Positions 34,497 through 43,128 are shown, counted from the stretch's first letter. The stretch is DNA of 64,000 bases from Pseudalkalibacillus sp051842935 (GCF_051842935.1 NZ_JBPXRR010000001.1:2852001-2916000); one strand, 5' to 3'. The notes: generated from the sequence alone by a model not told the origin. Translations and numbers: made by a program.

Positions 34497-35498
34497 TCAG
34501 GATAACTTCTGCTTAGGGAGCTTGTCTATATGCTCAAGCATCAACCCTGTCCCTCTTGCGACACAAGTCATCGGGTCATCAGCTACATGCACAGGTACCT
34601 TAAGTTCTTCAGAGAACAATTGATCGATTCCATGCAAAAGTGCCCCACCACCAGTGAGGATAATGCCACGATCGATAATGTCTGCTGAAAGTTCAGGTGG
34701 TGTTTTTTCAAGAACACTTTTCGCCGTCATAACAACCGAGTGGATGGATTCCCGTAATGATTCTTCAATTTCAGAAGAACGGATCGTGATGTTGCGTGGC
34801 AGTCCGCTGATCAAGTCACGACCACGGATGTCCATTTCTTCGTCCCGAGATCCTGGAAAGACCGTTGCAACTTCATGTTTGATGCTTTCTGCAGTCCGAT
34901 CACCGATCAACAGCTTATAATTCTGTTTGATGTATTGAAGGATGTCTTGATCGAACTTGTCCCCTGCGACCTTAATCGAAGAGGCGGTGACGATATCGCC
35001 CATGGAAAGTACGGCAACATCAGTTGTTCCACCGCCTATGTCAACGACCATGTTACCGTACGGCTGGAAAATATCCATTCCAGCTCCAATAGCAGCAACT
35101 TTCGGTTCCTCTTCAAGAAAGACGTGCTTCGCTCCGCTCTTATGTGCAGCTTCACGAATCGCTTTTTGCTCAACTGTCGTGATGTTCGTCGGGGTACAGA
35201 TCAAGATTCTCGGTTTGCCTACCAGCCCCCTCACGTTGATCTTATCGAGGAAATATTTGAGCATTGCTTCGGTCACTTCAAAGTCAGCGATGACGCCGTC
35301 TTTCAAAGGTCGTGTGGCAACGATATTTCCAGGAGTCCGGCCAACCATTCTCCGTGCTTCTTCTCCTACTTCGATGACCCGATCCGTGTTCTTATCGATG
35401 GCAACGACGGATGGTTCATCGAGGACGATTCCACGTCCCTTCACATAAATGAGTACGTTCGCAGTACCCAGGTCAATTCCGACATCCCTTGAAAACAT
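34497..35498 (-). CDS. mbl: MreB-like actin homologue Mbl
   Basis: A 333-residue bacterial actin, identical in length to B. subtilis Mbl. It has GIDLGTANVLIYVKGRGIVLDEPSVV (phosphate 1), VVDIGGGTTDVAVLSMG (phosphate 2) and GIILTGGGALLHGID (adenosine motif). Mbl polymerises on the inner membrane and organises lateral wall synthesis and lytic enzymes. Position next to spoIIID and flhO distinguishes it from MreB and MreBH. ATG 35498. Confidence 0.95.
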   Translation of the reverse strand: MFSRDVGIDLGTANVLIYVKGRGIVLDEPSVVAIDKNTDRVIEVGEEARRMVGRTPGNIVATRPLKDGVIADFEVTEAMLKYFLDKINVRGLVGKPRILICTPTNITTVEQKAIREAAHKSGAKHVFLEEEPKVAAIGAGMDIFQPYGNMVVDIGGGTTDVAVLSMGDIVTASSIKVAGDKFDQDILQYIKQNYKLLIGDRTAESIKHEVATVFPGSRDEEMDIRGRDLISGLPRNITIRSSEIEESLRESIHSVVMTAKSVLEKTPPELSADIIDRGIILTGGGALLHGIDQLFSEELKVPVHVADDPMTCVARGTGLMLEHIDKLPKQKLS

Positions 35499-35646
35499 CC
35501 GGTAAATCCCCCTATTTTATACACTAGTTCTATAGTTAGTATGTTTTGTTAAATTTATGTAGTTCATCCACTGTACAGTTTACCATAGAATGTGTTGAAT
35601 AGGGACAGAATTTGTCAAAAAATAGTGCATAATCACTACCCAGAAA

Positions 35647-35913
35647 TCAGTTGACCACCTTTTCAGTTGATTTCTTGTATTTTTCCCGAGTCGCTTCCCC
35701 ACCACGAAGATGTCGTACCGATTTGTGGTACTCCAGAATCTCTTTGACACTGTTGGCCAGCTCCGGGTTGATTTCAGGTAATCGTTCCGTCAAATCCTTG
35801 TGGACAGTACTTTTAGAAACACCGAATTCTTTCGCGATCATACGAACGGTTTTTCTTGTCTCCACGATATACCTGCCTATCTTGATGGTTCGTTCTTTGA
35901 TGTAATCGTGCAC
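35647..35913 (-). CDS. spoIIID: Sporulation transcription factor SpoIIID
   Basis: An 88-residue helix-turn-helix protein of the mother-cell programme. The sequence MHDYIKERTIKIGRYIVETR, the HTH MIAKEFGVSKSTVHKDLTERLPEINPELA and HLRGGEATREKYKK match B. subtilis SpoIIID closely. It tunes sigma-E and sigma-K genes by activation and repression. The GTG start (35913) lies 6-7 bp after GGGAGG; B. subtilis uses the same start codon as far as I recall. An 883-bp gap lies upstream. Confidence 0.95.
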   Translation of the reverse strand: MHDYIKERTIKIGRYIVETRKTVRMIAKEFGVSKSTVHKDLTERLPEINPELANSVKEILEYHKSVRHLRGGEATREKYKKSTEKVVN

Positions 35914-36172
35914 ACCACTCGCCTCCCTAAATTGGATGTAAGAGGTGCGATATGAGACTTCAATATCTAGGCTGCGAAATGTTAAATTGTCATCGTTTCC
36001 TTAAGAATGAAATGACCTGCTAAGCTCGCACGCAGCTTTACTTAGACTTCTCATCGCGTTCCCCTAATGTTCGTTTTGTAACATTTTATTATTCGGAACG
36101 AGGTTATATACCTAAAAGTCAAGTGGGACAAGGGAATTTGTTTTGGTTGTATCACTGGCGGTGCTGCAGGCC

Positions 36173-36279
36173 GTGCCAGGCACCGATCTTCAAGCCTTGT
36201 GCGGTGCGGAATTGTCATCGGTGCCTGGCACTGTTTTGGAAGCGCATCAGATGTGGATTTTGTGATGGTACCTGGTACC
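36173..36279. repeat. 107-bp composite palindromic repeat, copy F (mirrored form)
   Basis: Perfect 15-bp arms gtgccaggcaccgat (36173-36187) and atcggtgcctggcac (36217-36231) bound a 59-bp unit. The third arm, atggtacctggtacc-like, begins at 36265, exactly 48 bp after the second. This is the mirror image of copies E and G-J. Confidence 0.88.
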
Positions 36280-36365
36280 GACGTGGAATTGAGGTTTAAT
36301 TCGAGAGATACTTCATCGTTTTCTATACAGAAACAGCCTTCAAGAGGATTTTATTCAATAAAGAA

Positions 36366-36578
36366 AGGATTTTTCATGAAAAATCCTACATTATCGTTTG
36401 GGAATCGGGGTGACTTGTGGAACTTTTGCTTTGACTTGGGGAACTTTTATGCCTACTTGTGGAACTTTGCTGCTCACTTGTGGAACTTTGCCCTCAACTT
36501 GTGGAAGTCGGCACCTTCTTACTACCGTAAAAATTCGCGACTTTCACTCATAAGGAAAGGATTTTCACTGAAAATCCT
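36366..36578. repeat. 21-bp-period tandem array flanked by hairpin palindromes (array 1)
   Basis: Five units starting acttgtggaac or acttggggaac begin at 36413, 36434, 36455, 36476 and 36497, an exact 21-bp period. A perfect 22-bp palindrome (36366-36387, aggattttt arms) precedes the array. A 21-bp palindrome with aggattttca arms (36558-36578) follows. Related sequence with the same left palindrome type is at 62321-62480. Confidence 0.8.
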
Positions 36579-36796
36579 ATATATTGCAATAAGAGCTTGT
36601 GGACGTTCAAGCTGATTGAGTTACCTCCAAAAAACCACCTCCAGTGACAGGGAAAAACATCGATGGTGATTTATTTTGGATATCCTTCTTTTTTCGACAG
36701 TATTAGTGTTTATATTGCCTTGATAACGGGGATTCTATGGTGTACGCTAAAAGTGTTAGAATTTTCAAACTAAAAATGATGGGAAGGGGACATTGA

Positions 36797-38227
36797 ATGT
36801 TTAAGACGTATGAAACGGAATCATTCTTTGATGAAATGCTCCAGGAAAAAGGAAGGCCGCGCAGCCATTATCAAACGCTTTACGATCGTTTGTCGGACCT
36901 TCCCGAAGATGAATTGAAAATTCGTCATGAAGCGGCGCAGCAAAACTTCCTCAGACAGGGGATCACGTTTACCGTCTACAATGACAATCAAGGCACGGAG
37001 CGGACGATTCCATTCGATTTCGTTCCGAACATCATTCCGAAGGATGAATGGAAGAACCTCGAGAAAGGCTTGATTCAGAGAGTCAAAGCTTTGAATCTCT
37101 TTTTAGATGACGTATACAATGGCCAGCAAATCCTGAAAGACGGGCTCATCCCTCGTGAACTCGTCGTCACATGCAACCACTTTTATCCTCAAGTTACGAA
37201 AATCAAAGTTCCAAGAAGAAATCACATTTTCATGGCAGGGATCGATCTCGTCAAGGACGACAACGGTGAATTCCGTGTGCTTGAAGATAACTTGCGGAAT
37301 CCGTCAGGACTTTCGTACGTGTTCCAAAACCGCTACGTCATGCGGCACATTTTCCCTGACTTTTTCCAAGACTATGACGTTCAATCTCTAGAAGACCAGT
37401 TCACTCACATCCATGACGCCCTATCATCCGTTGCACCGAACGGGGTCAGCAACCCTAACATTGTACTCCTCACACCAGGAATTTATAACTCTGCTTATTT
37501 CGATCATAGTTTCATAGCGCAGCAGCTTGGCATTGAGCTCGTTGAAGGCCGGGATCTTCTCGTACGCGATCGTGTTGTGTACATGAAAACGACCCGTGGC
37601 CTGAAACGCGTCGACGTCGTCTATCGCCGTATTGATGACGATTTCCTCGATCCGCTTGAGTTCCGTCCGGATTCCATGCTTGGTGTTGCCGGCTTGATTG
37701 ATGCGTACCGTGCTGGGAATGTGACCATCTGCAACGGCATCGGAAACGGCGTAGCCGACGACAAAGCGATCTATCATTATGTACCAACGATGATCCGCTA
37801 CTACCTCGGTGAGGAGCCGATCATCAAGAATGTGGAGACTTACTTTTTACGAGATGAAGAACAACGGAAATATGTACTGGAAAACCTCGACCAACTTGTC
37901 GTCAAACAGACGGACGGTTCAGGCGGGTATAACCTACTGATTGGACCGCACGCGTCAGAAGAAGAGCGCGAGGCGTATCGCCGACAAATCGAGAAAAACC
38001 CAGGAAACTACATCGCACAGCCGATGATCAAGCTTTCCCGATTACCTGTTTTCCGTGGGGAAAAATTCTCGGGCTGTCACATCGACATCCGTGCGTTCAT
38101 TTTCAATGGCGAGCAGCCGCACGTCTTCCCTGGCGGTTTGACGCGAGTGGCTTTGAAGGAAGGTTCGATGGTCGTCAACTCATCACAAGGCGGCGGCGGA
38201 AAAGATACATGGGTGATGACCGAATAA
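36797..38227 (+). CDS. Circularly permuted ATP-grasp protein (COG2308)
   Basis: A 476-residue cytoplasmic protein of the circularly permuted ATP-grasp type. Marks are FLDDVYNGQQILKDGLIP, VLEDNLRNPSGLSYV, RRIDDDFLDP, NGIGNGVADDKAIYHYVP, VVKQTDGSGGYNLLIGP and LTRVALKEGSMVVNSSQGGGGKDTW. Members are predicted amide ligases that join a peptide or amine to a carboxylate using ATP. In proteobacteria and others they occur with alpha-E, transglutaminase-like and Anbu proteasome-like genes. Here the next two genes are alpha-E and transglutaminase. ATG 36797 follows AAGGGG. The chemistry in this organism is not known. Confidence 0.88.
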   Translation: MFKTYETESFFDEMLQEKGRPRSHYQTLYDRLSDLPEDELKIRHEAAQQNFLRQGITFTVYNDNQGTERTIPFDFVPNIIPKDEWKNLEKGLIQRVKALNLFLDDVYNGQQILKDGLIPRELVVTCNHFYPQVTKIKVPRRNHIFMAGIDLVKDDNGEFRVLEDNLRNPSGLSYVFQNRYVMRHIFPDFFQDYDVQSLEDQFTHIHDALSSVAPNGVSNPNIVLLTPGIYNSAYFDHSFIAQQLGIELVEGRDLLVRDRVVYMKTTRGLKRVDVVYRRIDDDFLDPLEFRPDSMLGVAGLIDAYRAGNVTICNGIGNGVADDKAIYHYVPTMIRYYLGEEPIIKNVETYFLRDEEQRKYVLENLDQLVVKQTDGSGGYNLLIGPHASEEEREAYRRQIEKNPGNYIAQPMIKLSRLPVFRGEKFSGCHIDIRAFIFNGEQPHVFPGGLTRVALKEGSMVVNSSQGGGGKDTWVMTE

Positions 38228-38246
38228 CGAGGAGGGACAAGCATAC

Positions 38247-39188
38247 ATGCTAAGTAGAGTATCGAATTCATTGTATTGGATGTCACGGAATATCGAGCGT
38301 GCAGAGAATACGGCCCGCTTGATCTCTGTGCGTCTGATCGGAAGTATTGAACATAAGGAAAACCATTGGGACGAGCTCATTTCGATTATCGGAGCGAACG
38401 ATGATTTCGAGGTGCGCTATGACCGTTATGACGCGAAGTCGGTCATGGACTTCATGTCGTTTTCGAATGATAACCCGAACTCAATCTTGAACTGTGTAAA
38501 ATTAGCCCGTGAGGATGCACGTGCGATTCGTGAAATCATCCCGCAGGAGCTTTGGGAAATGATCAACGCCTTCTATTGGGAGGTAAAACAATACAAGTAT
38601 GAGAACTGGTCGGCAGAAACGATCGATGATTTTTATCAGATGATCATCCGCAACTCCGCCTTGTTTCAGGGGATGGTCGAGGCGACGCTCTCATTCGATG
38701 AAGCTTATCTTTTTATCAAAATGGCGAAGTTCATCGAGCGCGCGGAGAAAACGTCTCGTATTTTGAACATCTTCTATTACCGATCTGAAAATGTTGAGCA
38801 TAACGATCCGTCGTTGTACCGTCACTGGTTCGCTGTGTTGCAATCAGTGAGTGGGCACGAAGCTTACTTGAAAAAACACCATCCGTTCATTACTGGTGAG
38901 CGTGTCATCGAATTCCTTCTGTTCGACGATGCCTTCCCGCGCTCGATCAAGTATTGCGTCGAGCAAGTGTACCAGGTTTTCCAAGAGCTTGAGAACGGGA
39001 AAATCGAGCACTACTCGGAAGACTTGCATGAGCTGATCGCGAAAATGAGGCACAACTTCAAGTCGCGTTCGGTCGTTGACGTCATCACCGAAGATATTCA
39101 TGAGTTTTTACAAGAGTTTCAGTCCAACTGCTTCCAGCTTGGGCGCTTGATTAACAAAACCTACTACTTAGGAGAAGTCGGTGTATGA
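38247..39188 (+). CDS. Alpha-E domain protein (COG2307)
   Basis: A 313-residue all-helical protein. It begins MLSRVSNSLYWMSRNIERAENTAR, the defining start of the alpha-E family, and shows MAKFIERAEKTSRIL in the middle. The family has no enzymatic motif and is thought to support the associated ATP-grasp ligase. ATG 38247 lies 10 bp after GGAGGG and 19 bp after the ATP-grasp stop. The stop overlaps the transglutaminase start by 4 bp, so the three are one translational unit. Confidence 0.87.
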   Translation: MLSRVSNSLYWMSRNIERAENTARLISVRLIGSIEHKENHWDELISIIGANDDFEVRYDRYDAKSVMDFMSFSNDNPNSILNCVKLAREDARAIREIIPQELWEMINAFYWEVKQYKYENWSAETIDDFYQMIIRNSALFQGMVEATLSFDEAYLFIKMAKFIERAEKTSRILNIFYYRSENVEHNDPSLYRHWFAVLQSVSGHEAYLKKHHPFITGERVIEFLLFDDAFPRSIKYCVEQVYQVFQELENGKIEHYSEDLHELIAKMRHNFKSRSVVDVITEDIHEFLQEFQSNCFQLGRLINKTYYLGEVGV

Positions 39189-40054
39189 AATATCGGGTCA
39201 CCCAGCATACGCACTACACATATGAGCACCCAGTGAGCCAGAGCATCAATCAGTTCCGATTGAAGCCGATTGATGACTTGAAGCAGGAATGCATCTCTTT
39301 TATAAAGGAAATTACGCCTGATGTCCCTTCTTACGTCCATTATGACTATTGGGGCAATCATGTCGAGACATTCTATGCTTGGGAAGACCATGATGAGCTT
39401 CTCCTCGTGACGACGTCTGAAGTGATGATCGATCCGTATGCGTTCAAGGAGGCGTACACGTTCAGTTCTCAGATGAACGATGCGCTGTTTTCTCCAGGGT
39501 TCCGCCAGCAATATGCGGAATTTCTGATGACGACGAATTATACGACGCTTCCCGCTGAGATTTGTGAAGAAGTGACCGCTCCGTTATGGAATGAGGCGGC
39601 GAATCCGTTCGATTATGTAAAAATGGTGAATAAGTACATTTACGATACTTTCACGTATGAGCCGGGCCGCACGACAGTGAATACGACAGCCGCTGAGGCT
39701 TTAGAAGAGAAAGTCGGGGTCTGTCAGGACTATACGCATCTCATGTTGGCGCTGTGCCGATACCGCGGGATTCCAGCACGTTATGTAAGTGGTTATCTGT
39801 ATATCGGTGAAAATTCCGCCATGCGTGGAGATGCCGCAACTCACGCGTGGGTCGAGGTAAAGCTTCCGACAGCGGGATGGGTCGGATTCGATCCGACGAA
39901 CAATGTGCTGGCAAAAGATCAGCATATCCGAATCGCCGTGGGTCGGGATTATTCCGATATCGTACCGTTGAAAGGCGTTTACCATGGTGGTGTTCAAAAA
40001 CTCGAAGTGAAAGTCAGCGTACATGCGCTGGAGGAAAATGCATTGGTTGAGTAA
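39185..40054 (+). CDS. Transglutaminase-like cysteine protease (COG1305)
   Basis: A 289-residue protein with an N-terminal beta-rich domain (about 1-85; QHTHYTYEHPVSQSINQFRL) and a transglutaminase-like core. The catalytic triad is visible as the Cys of GVCQDYTHLMLALCR, the His of DAATHAWVEV and the Asp of VGFDPTNN. In this gene family context the enzyme probably cleaves or transfers amides made by the ATP-grasp partner. Start ATG 39185 follows GGAGAAG and overlaps the alpha-E stop. It faces a DUF1028 gene across a strong terminator. Confidence 0.88.
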   Translation: MKYRVTQHTHYTYEHPVSQSINQFRLKPIDDLKQECISFIKEITPDVPSYVHYDYWGNHVETFYAWEDHDELLLVTTSEVMIDPYAFKEAYTFSSQMNDALFSPGFRQQYAEFLMTTNYTTLPAEICEEVTAPLWNEAANPFDYVKMVNKYIYDTFTYEPGRTTVNTTAAEALEEKVGVCQDYTHLMLALCRYRGIPARYVSGYLYIGENSAMRGDAATHAWVEVKLPTAGWVGFDPTNNVLAKDQHIRIAVGRDYSDIVPLKGVYHGGVQKLEVKVSVHALEENALVE

Positions 40055-40057
40055 AAG

Positions 40058-40098
40058 ATAAAGCGTAAGGGCTCACACCCTCACGCTTTTTTCGTGTC
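40058..40098. terminator. Bidirectional terminator
   Basis: aagcgtaaggg and ccctcacgctt form a stem around a 6-base loop (about 40069-40090), followed by T. It serves both the transglutaminase operon and the convergent DUF1028 gene. Confidence 0.8.
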
Positions 40099-40972
40099 CT
40101 CTTTGTAGGTATTCGAGTATTTCTAAATCGATATAGCCTCGTTTTTGTTCGCGTTCTTCGAAGTTCTCCTGGTGGATGTAGACGCGGAGAGCGTCGAAAA
40201 CCGCATCCTCATTATGCTCGTCGCTTCGTTCAAGGAAACCGAGCCGCTCCAGCTCGAACGTAAGATTTCGGTAAACGTTACCTTCGATTTTCGTGATCTT
40301 TTCTTCTTTTGAACGTGAAAAATAAAGCTGGTGAAGCTCATGGAGCCGAATCAATTCTGAGATCGGTTCAGGGTGGTCATCTACTCGGAGGTCGATGGCA
40401 CGGTCGTTGTATCCACCGTATCCGCCCTTTTCTTTTACGACTAAAAGAGCTGCCGATTGCTTTCCACGACTGTCGCCACCGGCATGTTGACCAGCGTTGA
40501 GCGCTTTGAGTAGCCGCTCTGCTAAGGTTCCTTCCGTTGTTTCGAACGTCTTCCCCATTTGCTCGACCGTTTCCTGGTTGACGAGGATGTTTCCTTGCGC
40601 GGCGTAGTTCGCGCCTGTTCTTCCGCCTGCCCAATCGTAGCACTTCGTTCCGGTGAAGGTCGCTGCATTTCCTTTTGCATCAACGATCCCGACTTGACGA
40701 AGCTCCCGTTCCTCATCTTTTTCCGTTAAGAGCTGAATGGCCTCTTCAGCCGATTTTCCAGATGCCATGTGTTCGAGTCCTTTAGATCCGTAAGAAGTGT
40801 TCGCAAACGACTGTGTCGCAACCGCTCCAACACCAGCCTTCGCCCACGGTACAACAGAACCGACACCAATGAACTTCGATTGAACAGCAATACCAAGTTC
40901 CTCTGTTTCCGGGTCATAACCAACGATCGAAAAGGTCGCTACTAAATCCTTTGGAATCTTACCTGTGTACAT
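40073..40972 (-). CDS. DUF1028 putative Ntn-hydrolase superfamily protein
   Basis: A 299-residue protein. Residues about 12-210 are DUF1028, starting VATFSIVGYDPETEELGIAVQSKFIGVGSVVPWA and including VATQSFANTSYGSKGLE, ATFTGTKCYDWAGG and the NAGQHAGGDSRGKQSAALLV block. The family is assigned to the Ntn-hydrolase superfamily, to which the proteasome-like Anbu also belongs. Residues about 210-299 form a charged helical extension often annotated as peptidoglycan-binding-like. If processed, the Thr of ATFSIV could be the nucleophile. It is convergent with the ATP-grasp/alpha-E/transglutaminase operon. Substrate unknown. Confidence 0.83.
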   Translation of the reverse strand: MYTGKIPKDLVATFSIVGYDPETEELGIAVQSKFIGVGSVVPWAKAGVGAVATQSFANTSYGSKGLEHMASGKSAEEAIQLLTEKDEERELRQVGIVDAKGNAATFTGTKCYDWAGGRTGANYAAQGNILVNQETVEQMGKTFETTEGTLAERLLKALNAGQHAGGDSRGKQSAALLVVKEKGGYGGYNDRAIDLRVDDHPEPISELIRLHELHQLYFSRSKEEKITKIEGNVYRNLTFELERLGFLERSDEHNEDAVFDALRVYIHQENFEEREQKRGYIDLEILEYLQRGHEKSVRV

Positions 40973-41065
40973 AACGACAACTCTCCCTCCTTTTCATTAC
41001 CCACATAATTCTCGACACCCACCCCATACCCCTTTTTTCAGAGCCTGACACATTCATAGAACTTT

Positions 41066-41172
41066 GTACCAGGTACTGATGTAAAACCCTTGGTATTACT
41101 AGAATCATAAACAGTGCCAGGTACCGATTGAAATCCCTTGATACTACTGGGTTCATTTTCTGTACCTGGCAC
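41066..41172. repeat. 107-bp composite palindromic repeat, copy G
   Basis: Arm starts at 41066 (gtaccaggtactgat) and 41114 (gtgccaggtaccgat), and the inverted arm ends at 41172 (tgtacctggcac). Spacings are 48 and 59 bp. Both cores carry cccttg(g/a)ta. It ends 6 bp from the ABC ATPase stop. Confidence 0.88.
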
Positions 41173-41178
41173 TAGTTT

Positions 41179-41868
41179 TTATTCGTATACTTTGGTCATC
41201 CATTCGACGATGCTGAGTCCGTTGTCGATGCGGAGCTGTTCGACGTTGTGGTGGCCGATGATGTCTCCATCTTTTATGGCAATGACTTCGTCGAGCACCA
41301 TTTCAAGTTCTCGAATTTCGTGTGTTGTAATCAGTACAAGCTGTTTTTCCAAATCGATAAATGAGATTAGTCCTTTTACAATCGAGTCTCGGACCATTGG
41401 ATCGAGGCCGGATAACGGTTCATCCATTAAGATCACTGGTACTTCACGGGCTAGGGTCAATACAATTTTCAGTCGTCCACGGTTTCCTTTGGACAAGTGC
41501 TTCAGCTTCGCATTGCGGTCGAGCTTCATGAATGTTCGGACCTCTTCCGCTTTTTCCATATTGAAGTCTTCAAACTGTGAAGCGAAGAAATCAATCGTTT
41601 GCCCGACATTGTAGAAACCATAATATTCATCGAGTTCCGACAAGTAAGAGACCTGGCTCGCGATACGTCTCGTCGCTACTACTCCATTCACAGTTACGGA
41701 GCCTTTGGAAGGTTGCGTCAGACCTGCGATCAATTTCATCGTTGTCGATTTTCCGCTTCCATTTTCACCGATCAGTCCGATGATCTTCCCTTTTTCCAGT
41801 TCAAGGTTCACATCTTGCAATGCGACTTTAGATAAATATTTTTTCGTTACATTGTTCAGTTGAATCAT
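41179..41868 (-). CDS. ABC transporter ATP-binding protein (YtrB-like)
   Basis: A 229-residue ATPase with Walker A GLIGENGSGKSTT, signature-like HLSKGNRGRLKIVLTLA, Walker B VILMDEPLSGLDP and the switch His in LVLITTHEI. The signature differs slightly from LSGGQ (LSKGNRG), as is common in this subfamily. It is encoded with a GntR/YtrA-type regulator and a membrane protein, an arrangement of the Bacillus ytr family of cell-envelope-stress ABC exporters. Its start overlaps the regulator's stop by 1 bp. Transported substrate unknown. Confidence 0.88.
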   Translation of the reverse strand: MIQLNNVTKKYLSKVALQDVNLELEKGKIIGLIGENGSGKSTTMKLIAGLTQPSKGSVTVNGVVATRRIASQVSYLSELDEYYGFYNVGQTIDFFASQFEDFNMEKAEEVRTFMKLDRNAKLKHLSKGNRGRLKIVLTLAREVPVILMDEPLSGLDPMVRDSIVKGLISFIDLEKQLVLITTHEIRELEMVLDEVIAIKDGDIIGHHNVEQLRIDNGLSIVEWMTKVYE

Positions 41869-42248
41869 TATGTCTGGTCTCCTTTCTGATCATGGAGAAA
41901 ATGTTGCAGTCCCGCTTCAATCTCTTCATCCGTGTATCCCATCTCATGCATTCCTTTTACAAACTGAGAGATTTCATCTTGCTTGAGTCTTTCTCTCATC
42001 GTGTTCAGGATGTCTTGGTTCTCTGTTACAAACGTTCCTTGACCTCGCTTCGATTCCACGATTTCCATCCCCTCCAGCTCTCGATATGTTCGTTGGACTG
42101 TATTTGGATTCACGTTGACCTGCAGCGCCAAATCCCGAACCGAAGGGAGTTTGTCTCCAGGTTTCAATTCTCCTCGTAAAATTTGCCGGTTGATCCGATC
42201 CGCCAATTGACTGTAGATCGGTTGAGTGGATTGAAAAATGTCTGTCAT
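41868..42248 (-). CDS. GntR family regulator, YtrA subfamily
   Basis: A 126-residue repressor with a winged helix (about 10-75; PIYSQLADRINRQILRGELKPGDKLPSVRDLALQVNVNPNTVQRTYRELEGM) and a short C-terminal helical part, the YtrA layout. It lies between the permease and ATPase genes and very probably represses its own operon through the inverted repeat at 43085-43108. YtrA regulators respond to glycopeptides or ramoplanin-type antibiotics in B. subtilis; whether this one does is unknown. Confidence 0.9.
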   Translation of the reverse strand: MTDIFQSTQPIYSQLADRINRQILRGELKPGDKLPSVRDLALQVNVNPNTVQRTYRELEGMEIVESKRGQGTFVTENQDILNTMRERLKQDEISQFVKGMHEMGYTDEEIEAGLQHFLHDQKGDQT

Positions 42249-42251
42249 CGT

Positions 42252-43052
42252 TTACACCTCAACTTTTCGGTCCAGCATCCAAGCAGTGATGGAGAACAAG
42301 ATCAGAGCAATCGCAATTCCAAATACGTATTCACCAGCATAAGCGCTCATGTTACTCATTTCGCTCGTAAATTCGCCGCCATCTGGACCGATGTCAGTTT
42401 TGAACTCTGGAAACTTTATTAATTCAGATACATTGATTTTTCCCCACATCGTCAGCTTTTGATAGAGCCACGAGTCTGTAAACCACCCATAAAGACTGGA
42501 TGTGACGATGGCGACGATGATGATGAGCACCGAACTTAAGAATGGGGAAATGTAGCGTGTGAATAATAGATAAATCATCCAATAGAACATGAACCAAATT
42601 GCTAAATCGAGTGCGAACACAAAGAAATGCAATCCGATAATCCAAGCGTTGTCGTAAATGACCGACCATGGAATTCCTTTTGAAAAGTTTTCTGAAAGGT
42701 TTGCTGCAGTGAAGAACACACTCAGTGTGAAGATTGTGGTTACTGCCATGGAAATCAGCCCGGCTACGATTTTTGCTAAAAGCAATGCGTAAGCTGGCAG
42801 TGGATTGTGAAGCCACAGGTGCAGTTTTTTTCGTTCAGATTGGAGACTCCACAATAAATAATAAGTCAGGTAAGCGATTTGCGCTCCAGTCGCGCCAAAC
42901 GAAACGCTCGCCAGAACTTCCCACGTGTAACCTCCACGATAGCCAAAGAATGTAGCAATTGAAGCGACGACAATAAATGCGATTACCGGTACCAGAAACG
43001 CAGTAAACCCTAAACGCAATTCCTTCTTCGTCAAACTTAACCAAGCATTCAT
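42252..43052 (-). CDS. ABC transporter permease-like membrane protein
   Basis: A 266-residue protein with six hydrophobic segments and short loops, beginning MNAWLSLTKKELRLGFTAFLVPV as ABC-2-like permeases do. It is the first gene of the operon with the YtrA-type regulator and ATPase, 3 bp before the regulator. AGGAGG lies 7 bp before ATG 43052. No periplasmic domain is seen. It likely forms the membrane channel for the ATPase. Confidence 0.8.
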   Translation of the reverse strand: MNAWLSLTKKELRLGFTAFLVPVIAFIVVASIATFFGYRGGYTWEVLASVSFGATGAQIAYLTYYLLWSLQSERKKLHLWLHNPLPAYALLLAKIVAGLISMAVTTIFTLSVFFTAANLSENFSKGIPWSVIYDNAWIIGLHFFVFALDLAIWFMFYWMIYLLFTRYISPFLSSVLIIIVAIVTSSLYGWFTDSWLYQKLTMWGKINVSELIKFPEFKTDIGPDGGEFTSEMSNMSAYAGEYVFGIAIALILFSITAWMLDRKVEV

Positions 43053-43084
43053 GTAATTGTTACCTCCTAATGTACCGAAGTATT

Positions 43085-43128
43085 AGTGTACTAGTTAAAT
43101 AATACACTGGTACATATTTCTAAGTCAA
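43085..43128 (-). promoter_or_regulatory. Operon promoter with YtrA-type operator
   Basis: On the minus strand TTGACT (43128-43123) and TATTAT (43104-43099) are 18 bp apart. The inverted repeat AGTGTA (43085-43090) / TACACT (43103-43108) overlaps the -10 box. AGTGTA...TACACT is the arm sequence I recall for YtrA sites, so the GntR protein of this operon is the likely ligand. Confidence 0.65.

Larger units (their letters stand above)
35914..36796. other. 883-bp intergenic region with repeat elements
   Basis: No convincing gene. It holds the spoIIID upstream region, repeat copy F (36173-36279), a 21-bp-period array with two flanking palindromes (36366-36578), and the leader of the ATP-grasp operon. 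An open frame at 36199-36615 is produced by the repeats. Confidence 0.7.

Noticed and set aside
36413..36512. CRISPR array
   Set aside because: Unit is 21 bp with only about 7 variable bases, no true spacers, no cas genes in the window.
36199..36615. 138-codon open frame with LWNF-type heptapeptide repeats
   Set aside because: It runs through repeat copy F and the 21-bp array; the homologous array at 62 kb has stop codons in the same phase, and there is no ribosome-binding site.
36797..40972. Anbu (bacterial proteasome-related) gene in the ATP-grasp cluster
   Set aside because: No HslV/Anbu-like sequence is encoded; DUF1028 is only a member of the same superfamily.
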